Positions 1 to 5,143 of a DNA stretch of 6,605 bases are shown here, one piece after another (positions within the stretch are counted from its first letter, which is position 1; each line of letters opens with the position of its first letter). Source of the stretch: Frankiales bacterium (lineage in GTDB: Bacteria; Actinomycetota; Actinomycetes; Mycobacteriales; Jatrophihabitantaceae). Below the pieces are notes generated by a model, which was given only the letters and a program-made list of their open reading frames with translations, was not told the origin of the DNA and ran no database searches. A program made the position numbers and the translations under genes. Location: contig JAOPUY010000082.1 in the NCBI GenBank assembly GCA_025963265.1, positions 1-6,605 on the forward strand. The letters are read 5' to 3'.

Positions 1-645
1 CTCGGCTACGGCGAGGATCCGGTCACCGCGATCGAATTGCGGTCGCGGCTGCGCCCGGTTCGCCCCGACGTCGAGCTGCTCGGACTGGAGCTGGACGCGG
101 ATCGGGTGGCCACCGCCAAATCGGCCGAGGGCCCGGGTTTGCGCTTTGCCCGGGGCGGTTTCGAGCTGGCCGGTCAGCGTCCGTTGCTGGTGCGGGCGGC
201 CAACGTGCTGCGGCAATACCCCGAGCACGCGGTCGCCGGGGCCTGGGCCACCATGCAAGCCCAACTGCAGCCGGACGGGGTGATCGTCGAGGGCACCTGC
301 GACGAGCTCGGACGAGTGGCGAGCTGGGTGCTGATCTCGGCCACGACGCCGGTCAGCCTGACCCTCTCGGTCAAGCTCGAGACGCTGCGACGGCCCTCGG
401 ACCTCGCGCCCCGGCTGGTGAAAGCCTTGATTCACCGCAACGTCAGGGGCGAGGGCATCTACGACCTGTTGCAGGATATGGACGCGGCCTGGGACCGGCA
501 CGCGCCGTTGGCGGCCTTCGGAAATCGACAGCGCTGGCAGGCGATGGCGGCGACGCTCGCCCCGACTTGGCCCGTCCTCGATCGACCGGGGCGGCATCGG
601 CTGGGCGAGCTGACCGTCGCCTGGACCGCGGTCGCCCCGCGCTGA
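1..645 (+). CDS. Class I SAM-dependent methyltransferase (5'-truncated)
   Basis: The reading frame is open from the first base and ends at TGA 643-645, so 214 C-terminal residues are visible and the true start lies upstream. The first visible residues, LGYGEDPVTAIEL, look like the glycine-rich SAM-binding motif I of Rossmann-fold methyltransferases, already slightly cut at its 5' side. They are followed about 18 residues later by an acidic strand end (GLELDADRV) that would bind the ribose hydroxyls. A segment RAANVLRQYPE sits where motif IV is expected. The form resembles a group of actinobacterial methyltransferases with a G-x-G-x-x-P-V-T motif I. The methyl acceptor is unknown. No membrane segment or signal peptide is seen. 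It is co-directional with the RDD gene 85 bp downstream, but that gene has its own strong RBS and a possible promoter, so co-transcription is uncertain. Confidence 0.75.
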   Translation, partial: LGYGEDPVTAIELRSRLRPVRPDVELLGLELDADRVATAKSAEGPGLRFARGGFELAGQRPLLVRAANVLRQYPEHAVAGAWATMQAQLQPDGVIVEGTCDELGRVASWVLISATTPVSLTLSVKLETLRRPSDLAPRLVKALIHRNVRGEGIYDLLQDMDAAWDRHAPLAAFGNRQRWQAMAATLAPTWPVLDRPGRHRLGELTVAWTAVAPR

Positions 646-660
646 TCGCCGCCGCGGCCG

Positions 661-714
661 TTGAGGATGCCGACGCGTTCGCGCTAACCTTCATCCGCCC
701 CGCGACGGACCGTC
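661..714 (+). promoter_or_regulatory. Possible promoter and small palindrome upstream of the RDD gene
   Basis: TTGAGG (661-666) and TAACCT (685-690, fitting TAnnnT) are separated by 18 bp and could be -35 and -10 boxes. This would give a transcript start near 697 and a leader of about 34 nt. Between that point and the RBS lies an 11-bp palindrome, GACGG-A-CCGTC (704-714), which could be an operator or may be chance. Judged by eye only; weak. Confidence 0.3.
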
Positions 715-715
715 T

Positions 716-723
716 AAGGAGGG
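716..723 (+). promoter_or_regulatory. Strong ribosome binding site for the RDD gene
   Basis: AAGGAGGG, nearly the full anti-Shine-Dalgarno complement, lies 7 nt before the GTG at 731. It fixes that GTG as the start codon and is the strongest RBS in the window. Confidence 0.85.
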
Positions 724-730
724 CGCAGCC

Positions 731-1315
731 GTGACTGATCCGGACGACCCGAACGAAGACCCGAGCAAGCCGAACCTCTCGAAGTCCCCACCGGGCGGTG
801 CGGCCTTTCCGCCGCCGCCCCTCCCGCCGATGCCACCACCGCCGCCGCCGTCAGCCCCGCCGTCATCGCCGTACGGCTACAACCCGGGGCCGACCTCAGC
901 CGTGCCGCCTGGGATGTACTACGACCCGGCCAGCCAGCTGACGCTGCCCGCAGGCGTCGAACTGGCCAGCTCGGGTCGGCGCATCGGCGCCTATTTCCTG
1001 GCCATTCCGTTGGCCATCGTGACGCTCGGAATCGGCTACATCGTCTGGGGCTTGATCATCTGGGGGCGCGGCCAGACGCCCGCGTTGCAGGTCCTCGGCA
1101 TGCGCGTGTGGCGCCCGGACGCGAGGCAGAACGCGTCGTGGGGCTGGATGGCGTTGCGCGAACTCGCCGCCTGGATCATCGAAGGCATCTGCCTCATCAT
1201 TGGCATCGTCTCGTTCTTCATGATGATCACGGGCAACCAACGCCGGACGATTCACGATCAGATCGCCGGTTCCGTGGTGCTCCGCGACCCGAACCACATC
1301 CTCGCCGGCCACTAG
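731..1315 (+). CDS. RDD family membrane protein with proline-rich N-terminal tail
   Basis: This 194-residue protein has two parts. Residues 1-65 are a charged, then strongly proline-rich tail (many PP/PPP runs at residues 27-44, then a YGYNPGP stretch), predicted disordered and cytoplasmic. Residues about 80-186 form an RDD-like membrane domain. It begins with a double arginine (R83-R84) before a first hydrophobic stretch at about 86-111, and has a second stretch at about 148-167. It closes with the typical NQRRTIHDQIAGSVVL segment (D176). The aspartate usually found within the first helix of RDD domains appears to be missing. RDD proteins have no single established function; some are linked to ion or solute transport or serve as membrane anchors. 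Actinobacterial RDD proteins often carry such proline-rich tails. The GTG start is set by the RBS at 716-723. It converges on the GNAT gene, with 4 bp between stop codons. Confidence 0.88.
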   Translation: MTDPDDPNEDPSKPNLSKSPPGGAAFPPPPLPPMPPPPPPSAPPSSPYGYNPGPTSAVPPGMYYDPASQLTLPAGVELASSGRRIGAYFLAIPLAIVTLGIGYIVWGLIIWGRGQTPALQVLGMRVWRPDARQNASWGWMALRELAAWIIEGICLIIGIVSFFMMITGNQRRTIHDQIAGSVVLRDPNHILAGH

Positions 1316-1319
1316 CGGA

Positions 1320-1898
1320 TCAGCGGCGCTCGCCCGGCAGCGCGAGCAGCCGGGCTAACTCGGAGGGTTCAAGATCCGTGACGGTCCGCACCGCGGCCGG
1401 CGCGCCCTGACCACCCAGCCCCCGCTGCCACCAGCCGACGTCATGCCAGCTGCCGTGCTTGAAACCGACCCGGCGATACGTGCCGACTGCAGCGAACCCC
1501 ATCCCCTCGTGCAGCGCGACGCTTGCCGCGTTGGGCAGCGTCACCCCGGCGAACGCCTCGCGGTAGCCCTGCGCGGCGAGCAGCCGGAGCAGCACCTCGT
1601 ACAGGCTGCGGCCCACGCCTCGGCGATGCCGATCCGGTCGCACGTAAACGCTCGTCTCAGCCGACCAGGCATAGGCGGCGCGGCTGGCGAAGGGATGGGC
1701 GTAGGCGTAACCGAGCACCGTGCCCGCCTCCTCGGCCAGCAGCCAGGGGTGCGCCGGCATCGTGGCGGCGATCCGTTCGGCCATCTGCCCGGCGTCCGGC
1801 GGGGTGGTCTCAAAGGAGATGACGGTTGTCTGGACGTACGGGGCGTAGATCTCGGCCACGGCCGGGCTGTCGTCCGTTGAGGCCAGCCGCACCCGCAT
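1320..1898 (-). CDS. GNAT N-acetyltransferase, phosphinothricin acetyltransferase (Pat/Bar)-like
   Basis: This 192-residue enzyme is predicted to transfer an acetyl group from acetyl-CoA to the amino group of a small amino-acid-like substrate (phosphinothricin or methionine sulfoximine in characterised relatives), in the cytoplasm. The acetyl-CoA pyrophosphate loop is the R-R-G-V-G segment at 92-96 in VYVRPDRHRRGVG. Resemblance to Bar is seen in YVQTTVISFETTPP (21-34), WSAETSVYV (78-86, whose E81 matches the Bar glutamate), LHEGMGF (H130) and the signature GFKHGSWHDVGWWQ (145-158). Residues 161-192 extend past the core fold. I chose the ATG at 1898 rather than the in-frame ATG at 1931: family members start close to the first strand (MRVRLA), and the longer form would overlap the divergent HhH-GPD gene. 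No Shine-Dalgarno is visible, so translation is probably leaderless. The natural substrate is unknown, and such chromosomal homologues do not necessarily give resistance. Confidence 0.88.
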   Translation of the reverse strand: MRVRLASTDDSPAVAEIYAPYVQTTVISFETTPPDAGQMAERIAATMPAHPWLLAEEAGTVLGYAYAHPFASRAAYAWSAETSVYVRPDRHRRGVGRSLYEVLLRLLAAQGYREAFAGVTLPNAASVALHEGMGFAAVGTYRRVGFKHGSWHDVGWWQRGLGGQGAPAAVRTVTDLEPSELARLLALPGERR

Positions 1899-1903
1899 GA
1901 CCA

Positions 1904-1918
1904 GATTCTGCCAGAATC
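1904..1918. promoter_or_regulatory. 15-bp palindrome, candidate shared divergent promoter or operator
   Basis: GATTCTG-C-CAGAATC is a perfect 7-bp inverted repeat with a one-base centre, inside the 26-bp gap between the divergent GNAT (ATG 1898, -) and HhH-GPD (ATG 1925, +) genes. Each arm contains CAGAAT read towards its gene: 1912-1917 on the + strand and 1910-1905 on the - strand. These end 7 and 6 nt before the respective ATGs, the spacing expected for leaderless transcripts. CAGAAT keeps the -11 A and -7 T of a -10 box but lacks the usual first T, and no -35 box is evident. It could instead be an operator. Confidence 0.5.
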
Positions 1919-1924
1919 GCAGGC

Positions 1925-2506
1925 ATGGCACTGCACCTCGCGACGACCCCCGCGGCCAACGAGTTCCTGGCCGCGGACCCGTTAGCCCTGCTCATCGGCA
2001 TGCTGCTCGACCAGCAGATCCCGATGGAGAAGGCCTTTACCTCACCTGCCGTGCTTGCTGAGCGGATGGCGGTCAGCCGGCTCGACGCGCACCAGATCGC
2101 CGACTACGACGCCGAGGGGTTCGAGGCGATCTTCCGGCAGGTCCCAGCCCTGCACCGCTTCCCGGCCGCGATGGCCAAACGGGTGCAAGCGATGTGCCAG
2201 GGACTGGTCGAGCAGTACGACGGAAACGCCGCCGAGGTGTGGGGTTCGGCCGCCTCGGGAGCCGAGCTGGTCAGCCGCGTCGCGGGGTTGCCCGGCTTCG
2301 GTGCGCAGAAGGCGAGGATTTTCACCGCTTTGCTGGGCAAGCAGTTCGACGTCCGCCCACCCGGCTGGCGCGTGGCCGCCGGCGCCTACGGGGAGGCCGG
2401 ATCGCATCGCTCCGTCGCCGACGTCACCAACGCGGCCTCGCTGCTCAAGGTCCGCGCGTTCAAGAAGGAGCAAAAGGCGGCCGCGAAGGCCGGCGCCGAG
2501 CGCTAA
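1925..2506 (+). CDS. HhH-GPD-type base-excision-repair family protein, small actinobacterial form
   Basis: This 193-residue protein matches the short, well-conserved family annotated as HhH-GPD-type base excision DNA repair protein. The N-terminal segment ADPLALLIGMLLDQQIPMEKAF (17-38) is the helical start typical of DNA glycosylases. The helix-hairpin-helix DNA-binding motif is LPGFGAQKA (122-130). The tail (179-193) is lysine/alanine rich. It is about 20-30 residues shorter than endonuclease III and lacks the four-cysteine iron-sulfur cluster. Aligned on the hairpin, the Endo III lyase lysine falls on Q128 and the catalytic aspartate on R144, with D142 two residues earlier. Classical glycosylase chemistry is therefore doubtful and the function open. 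The start is ATG 1925, with no usable Shine-Dalgarno, probably leaderless. Its TAA overlaps the convergent HxlR stop by 2 bp. Confidence 0.85.
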   Translation: MALHLATTPAANEFLAADPLALLIGMLLDQQIPMEKAFTSPAVLAERMAVSRLDAHQIADYDAEGFEAIFRQVPALHRFPAAMAKRVQAMCQGLVEQYDGNAAEVWGSAASGAELVSRVAGLPGFGAQKARIFTALLGKQFDVRPPGWRVAAGAYGEAGSHRSVADVTNAASLLKVRAFKKEQKAAAKAGAER

Positions 2507-2841
2507 GCCGGCAGGTTGCACTCGGCCCAGGTGGTGAGCTCGCGCATCGCCGGCAGCAGGCCCTTGCCGGCGACGGTCAAGGTGTACTCCACCGTGATCG
2601 GCGGTCCGTCGTGCACAAACCGCTCGATCAGGCCGGCGCCCACCAACTCGGTGAGCCGCTCGGACAACACGGAGTCGCTGATGCCGGTCACCGCCCGGCG
2701 AAGCTCGGAGAAGCCGGCCGGACCCTGCGTCAGCGTCCCGAGGATCACTCCGCTCCAGCGCTTGCCGAGGAAGTTGAACGCGCGGGCCAGCGCCGAGTCA
2801 CAAGCTCGAGGCTCGTGGATCACGCCGTCGTTCGCGGTCAT
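2503..2841 (-). CDS. HxlR/DUF24-family winged-helix transcriptional regulator
   Basis: This 112-residue one-domain regulator fits the usual HxlR length of 100-130. The family hallmark near the N-terminus, a single cysteine followed by helix 1 (C14 in PRACDSALARAFNFLGKRW), is clear. The winged helix-turn-helix follows: FSELRRAVTGISDSVLSERL (44-63, recognition helix at its end), then LVGAGLIER and the wing (75-89). HxlR proteins bind DNA as dimers, and several sense quinones, aldehydes or hypochlorite through that N-terminal cysteine. A second cysteine is C108. The start is ATG 2841, because residues upstream in this frame do not resemble the family. A TATGAT box at 2853-2848 ends 6 nt before it, so the mRNA is probably leaderless. 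It is divergent from the nitroreductase gene, the usual genomic partner and likely target. Confidence 0.92.
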   Translation of the reverse strand: MTANDGVIHEPRACDSALARAFNFLGKRWSGVILGTLTQGPAGFSELRRAVTGISDSVLSERLTELVGAGLIERFVHDGPPITVEYTLTVAGKGLLPAMRELTTWAECNLPA

Positions 2842-2847
2842 GCAGCC

Positions 2848-2853
2848 ATCATA
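2848..2853 (-). promoter_or_regulatory. -10 box of the HxlR gene (leaderless start)
   Basis: Read on the minus strand, TATGAT matches the -10 consensus in five of six bases. It ends 6 nt before the HxlR ATG at 2841, so the transcript would begin at or next to the A of the start codon. No clear -35 box is seen 16-18 bp upstream. Confidence 0.6.
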
Positions 2854-2859
2854 ACCCTG

Positions 2860-2868
2860 TGCTAGGTT
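2860..2868 (+). promoter_or_regulatory. Extended -10 candidate for the nitroreductase gene
   Basis: TGC-TAGGTT is a TGn-extended -10 box (TAnnnT) that would give a start near 2875 and a leader of about 60 nt to the ATG at 2935. A competing reading is a -35 TTGATC (2867-2872) with TACTAG (2889-2894) 16 bp later, giving a start near 2902. The sequence alone does not decide between them. Confidence 0.4.
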
Positions 2869-2879
2869 GATCTGTGGAA

Positions 2880-2906
2880 CTTGCTTTTTACTAGTGGCTT
2901 GCTTTT
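2880..2906. repeat. 9-bp direct repeat, candidate HxlR operator
   Basis: CTTGCTTTT occurs exactly at 2880-2888 and 2898-2906, an 18-bp period with a 9-bp spacer that contains the palindrome ACTAGT (2890-2895). It lies in the AT-richest part of the window (48 of 100 bases are G or C in 2841-2940), between the divergent HxlR and nitroreductase genes. It overlaps the likely transcript start or leader of the nitroreductase, where a bound regulator could block it. Confidence 0.5.
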
Positions 2907-2934
2907 GGCGGCCAGTATGCAGATTGGAACTGAG

Positions 2935-3555
2935 ATGACCGCAATCACCGAGACTGAGCAGGCGCTCCCACAGCTCGACGACGCCGGGCGGGCGCTGCTG
3001 TTCACCGAGGCCCGCACCGCGAACACCTTTGCCAGCACTCCCGTCACCGACGAGGAGCTCAGCGCCATCTGGAACCTCGCGAAGTGGGCTCCGACCGCTG
3101 CCAACGTGCAGCCTCTGCGGGTGCTGTACGTGCGCACCGAGGCCGGCCGGGCCCGGCTGGTCGAGCACATGAACGAGGGCAACCAGGCCAAAACGGCATC
3201 CGCGCCAGCGGTGGCTGTGCTGGCCTATGACACCCGCTACCACGAGCACATCCCAACCGTCCTGCCGTTCCGCCCCGAACTGAAGGACGTCTTCGAGGAG
3301 AACGAGGAGATGCGGACGTCCACCGGAGACTTCAGCTCGGCGATGCAGGCCGGGTACTTCGTGCTCGCGGTGCGCGCGGCGGGTCTGGCCGCGGGCCCGA
3401 TGGCCGGTTTCGACCGGGCCGGCTTGGACGCGGACTTCTTCCCCGACGGACGCTGGCGCTCGCTGCTGGTGGTCAACATCGGCCACCCCGGCGAGAGCCC
3501 GTGGTTTGACCGCCTGCCCCGGTTGGACCACGACGACGTCGTCACCTGGGCCTGA
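2935..3555 (+). CDS. FMN-dependent nitroreductase, RutE/malonic semialdehyde reductase type
   Basis: This 206-residue flavoprotein is predicted to bind FMN as a dimer and reduce a small aldehyde, enal, quinone or nitro compound with NAD(P)H. Family features are LLFTEARTANTFASTPVTDEEL (21-42, with the phosphate-contacting arginine), WNLAKWAPTAANVQPLRVLYV (46-66), GPMAGFD (154-160) and VVNIGHPGE (179-187). The order and length fit the RutE/YdfG-linked malonic semialdehyde reductase branch better than NfsB. No other rut or pyrimidine gene is nearby, so that substrate is not supported by context. I chose ATG 2935 (GGA at 2926-2928, 6 nt upstream) because family similarity begins soon after it. 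Longer in-frame starts at ATG 2917 or TTG 2881 would put the regulatory repeats inside the coding region. It is divergent from HxlR, its likely regulator. Confidence 0.88.
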   Translation: MTAITETEQALPQLDDAGRALLFTEARTANTFASTPVTDEELSAIWNLAKWAPTAANVQPLRVLYVRTEAGRARLVEHMNEGNQAKTASAPAVAVLAYDTRYHEHIPTVLPFRPELKDVFEENEEMRTSTGDFSSAMQAGYFVLAVRAAGLAAGPMAGFDRAGLDADFFPDGRWRSLLVVNIGHPGESPWFDRLPRLDHDDVVTWA

Positions 3556-3558
3556 TCG

Positions 3559-3599
3559 AGCGAGCCGGGACCGCGGGCTAGCGGCGGTCCCGGCTCGCT
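3559..3599. terminator. Bidirectional hairpin terminator, perfect 16-bp arms
   Basis: AGCGAGCCGGGACCGC (3559-3574) is perfectly complementary to 3584-3599, with a 9-nt loop (3575-3583). It begins 4 bp after the nitroreductase TGA. Neither side has a T tract, as is common for GC-rich actinobacterial terminators. The loop contains the stop codon of the converging gamma-glutamyl hydrolase gene (3578-3580), and the right arm encodes its last residues, so the hairpin can serve transcripts from both directions. Confidence 0.8.
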
Positions 3600-4306
3600 G
3601 CGGTGAGGGCCGCGAACAACCGCAGGTCACCCGACATCTCCGGATGCCACTGCACGGCCAGCCGAAGGCGGGCGGCCGGGTCCTCCATGGCCTCGACCGT
3701 CCCGTCCTCGCAATCCCACGCGCAGGCGAGGTAACCGGGATGCGCCGCCACCGCCTGGTGGTGGTAGCTGGAGACCGGCACGCGCTCGCCGAGGATGGCC
3801 GCGAGCCGAGTCGCCGGCTCGATCCGCACGTCATGTCGCCCGTAGACGCCGTCGGCCGGCGCGTGCCGCTGATGCCCGACGCGATCGGGCAGGTGCTGCT
3901 CGAGCGCCCCGCCCGCGGCCACCGCCATCACCTGCATGCCCCGGCAGATGCCGAGCACGGGCAGGTCCAACTCGGCTGACACCGAGGCCAACGACAACTC
4001 AGCCGCGTCGCGATCGGGTCGAGCGGCCTGCACGCTGGCGTGCGGGCGCTGTCCGTAATGGACGGGCTCCACGTCGGCCCCGCCGGCCAGGATGAGGCCG
4101 TCCAAACGGCCGCAGATGTCGGCCGCCCAATCCTCATCGGCGTCCGGGCGGGGCGGAATGACCAGGGCCAGCCCGCCCGCCGCCTCGACCTTGCGCACGT
4201 AGTCATACGGGATCAACGCGGCCGGCACGCCCGCCCACACCCCCCAGGACGCGGGTTCGGCGTAGCCGGTGATGCCGATGACCGGCCGGCCGGAGTGGCT
4301 GGCCAC
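3578..4306 (-). CDS. Gamma-glutamyl-gamma-aminobutyrate hydrolase family (PuuD-like, peptidase C26)
   Basis: This 242-residue class I glutamine-amidotransferase-fold hydrolase is predicted to cut the gamma-glutamyl amide bond of an oxidised substrate and free glutamate. The start RPVIGITGY (7-15) and GGADVEPVHYG (75-85) are typical of PuuD. The nucleophile elbow is LGICRGMQ with C121; the other triad members are H221 and E223 in VQWHPEM. The SSYHHQAV motif (179-186) is also present. It is the last gene of the minus-strand operon. Its GTG start (4306) is 2 bp after the SDR stop, with no clear RBS, so translation is probably coupled. The next plausible start would remove the first strand. Its stop codon lies in the loop of the terminator hairpin. 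The substrate is most likely the gamma-glutamylated acid made by the neighbouring enzymes, inferred from context. Confidence 0.9.
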   Translation of the reverse strand: MASHSGRPVIGITGYAEPASWGVWAGVPAALIPYDYVRKVEAAGGLALVIPPRPDADEDWAADICGRLDGLILAGGADVEPVHYGQRPHASVQAARPDRDAAELSLASVSAELDLPVLGICRGMQVMAVAAGGALEQHLPDRVGHQRHAPADGVYGRHDVRIEPATRLAAILGERVPVSSYHHQAVAAHPGYLACAWDCEDGTVEAMEDPAARLRLAVQWHPEMSGDLRLFAALTAASRDRR

Positions 4307-4308
4307 GG

Positions 4309-5076
4309 CTAGAGCGGCGTGACGTAGGCGCCGGAGATCCCGCCGTCCACCATGAACTGGGACGCCGTGATGAAGCTCGATTCGTCGCTGGCCAGAAAGA
4401 GGACCGCGTTGGCGATCTCCTCCGGCTCGGCGAAGCGCCCGACCGGGATGTGCACCAACCGGCGCGCGGCCCGTTCGGCGTCCTTGGCGAAGAGCTCTTG
4501 TAGCAGCGGCGTATTGACCGGCCCGGGGCAGATCGCGTTGACCCGGATTCCCTGCCGCGCGAATTGAACTCCGAGCTCGCGCGACATCGACAGCACGCCG
4601 CCCTTGGAGGCGGTGTAGGAGATCTGCGAGGTCGCCGCGCCCATCACGGCCACGAACGAGGCGGTGTTGATGATCGAGCCGCTCTGCTGATCGATCATGT
4701 AGGGCAGCGCCGCCTTGCAGAACAAGTAGACCGAGGTCAGGTTGACCTCCTGCACCCGCCGCCAGGAGTCGAGCTCGGTGGTCAGGATGGAATCGTCCTC
4801 GGGCGGTGAGATGCCGGCGTTGTTGAAGGCGATGTCGACGCTGCCGTAGATGTTCTTGGCGGCGGCGAACAGGCCGTCGACCTGCGCCTGGTCGGTCACG
4901 TCGACTTCGACGAAGCCGCCGTCGAGCTCATCGGCGATCCGCTCGCCGGTCAGCTTGTCGATGTCGCCGATGACGACCCGAGCCCCCTCCTCGGCGAAGC
5001 GGCGAGCGGTGGCCAGGCCGATGCCGCTGCAGCCGCCCGTGATGACGGCGACCTTGTTGGCTAGTCGTGTTCCCAT
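4309..5076 (-). CDS. Classical SDR-family dehydrogenase (often annotated 3-oxoacyl-ACP reductase)
   Basis: This 255-residue short-chain dehydrogenase is complete and of normal length. The cofactor motif is TGGCSGIG (13-20). The acidic D38 at the end of the second strand (VVIGD) favours NAD over NADP, which suits an oxidation in catabolism. NNAG is at 85-88, N112 is in EVNL, S140 is the probable catalytic serine, and YTASK gives Y154 and K158. The PGPVNTP substrate loop (184-190) and DGG (244-246) complete the fold. The generic fabG-type name is probably misleading here. Between a glutamine-synthetase-like ligase, an aldehyde dehydrogenase and a gamma-glutamyl hydrolase, it more likely oxidises an alcohol to the aldehyde used by its neighbour. 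The ATG at 5076 has a good RBS, AAGGA at 5090-5086, 9 nt upstream. Confidence 0.92.
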   Translation of the reverse strand: MGTRLANKVAVITGGCSGIGLATARRFAEEGARVVIGDIDKLTGERIADELDGGFVEVDVTDQAQVDGLFAAAKNIYGSVDIAFNNAGISPPEDDSILTTELDSWRRVQEVNLTSVYLFCKAALPYMIDQQSGSIINTASFVAVMGAATSQISYTASKGGVLSMSRELGVQFARQGIRVNAICPGPVNTPLLQELFAKDAERAARRLVHIPVGRFAEPEEIANAVLFLASDESSFITASQFMVDGGISGAYVTPL

Positions 5077-5087
5077 GCGTGCTGATC

Positions 5088-5119
5088 CTTGTCTCGAAGC
5101 CGGCTTGTCTCGAAGCCGG
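5088..5119. repeat. Perfect tandem 16-bp repeat forming an intercistronic hairpin
   Basis: CTTGTCTCGAAGCCGG occurs twice with no spacer (5088-5103 and 5104-5119), in the 67-bp gap between the aldehyde dehydrogenase stop and the SDR start. In the minus-strand mRNA the two copies create a 7-bp stem, CCGGCTT (5119-5113) with AAGCCGG (5106-5100), closing a 6-nt loop. The end of the second copy, read on the minus strand, supplies the AAG of the SDR ribosome binding site (AAGGA, 5090-5086), so the repeat abuts the translation start region. Confidence 0.85.
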
Positions 5120-5143
5120 GTGGACCCGTGCGGGTGGCGGAAC

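Noticed and set aside
1332..1355. GCCCGGC (1332-1338) and GCCGGGC (1349-1355), a possible terminator after the RDD gene.
   Set aside because: A 7-bp stem with a 10-nt loop inside the GNAT coding end, with no T tract. GC-rich coding sequence yields many such pairings by chance; not supportable without a folding calculation.
1899..1931. An 11-residue N-terminal extension of the GNAT gene from ATG 1931.
   Set aside because: It would overlap the divergent HhH-GPD start codon and translate the palindrome; family members start at the MRVRLA-type first strand.
2489..2512. GCCGGC at 2489-2494 and 2507-2512 flanking the HhH-GPD stop, read as a terminator stem.
   Set aside because: GCCGGC is its own reverse complement and very common in this DNA, so two copies always look like an inverted repeat. 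The stem would be only 6 bp with a 12-nt loop.
2881..2934. An 18-residue N-terminal extension of the nitroreductase from TTG 2881 (or a shorter one from ATG 2917).
   Set aside because: The extra residues derive from the AT-rich repeat region, do not match the family, and the TTG has no RBS. ATG 2935 fits family length.
2503..3834. A 443-codon minus-strand frame that would fuse about 330 residues to the front of the HxlR regulator.
   Set aside because: Only the last 112 codons (2841-2503) resemble a protein family. The upstream part is antisense to the nitroreductase gene and crosses the terminator and promoter region. A leaderless promoter sits right before ATG 2841.
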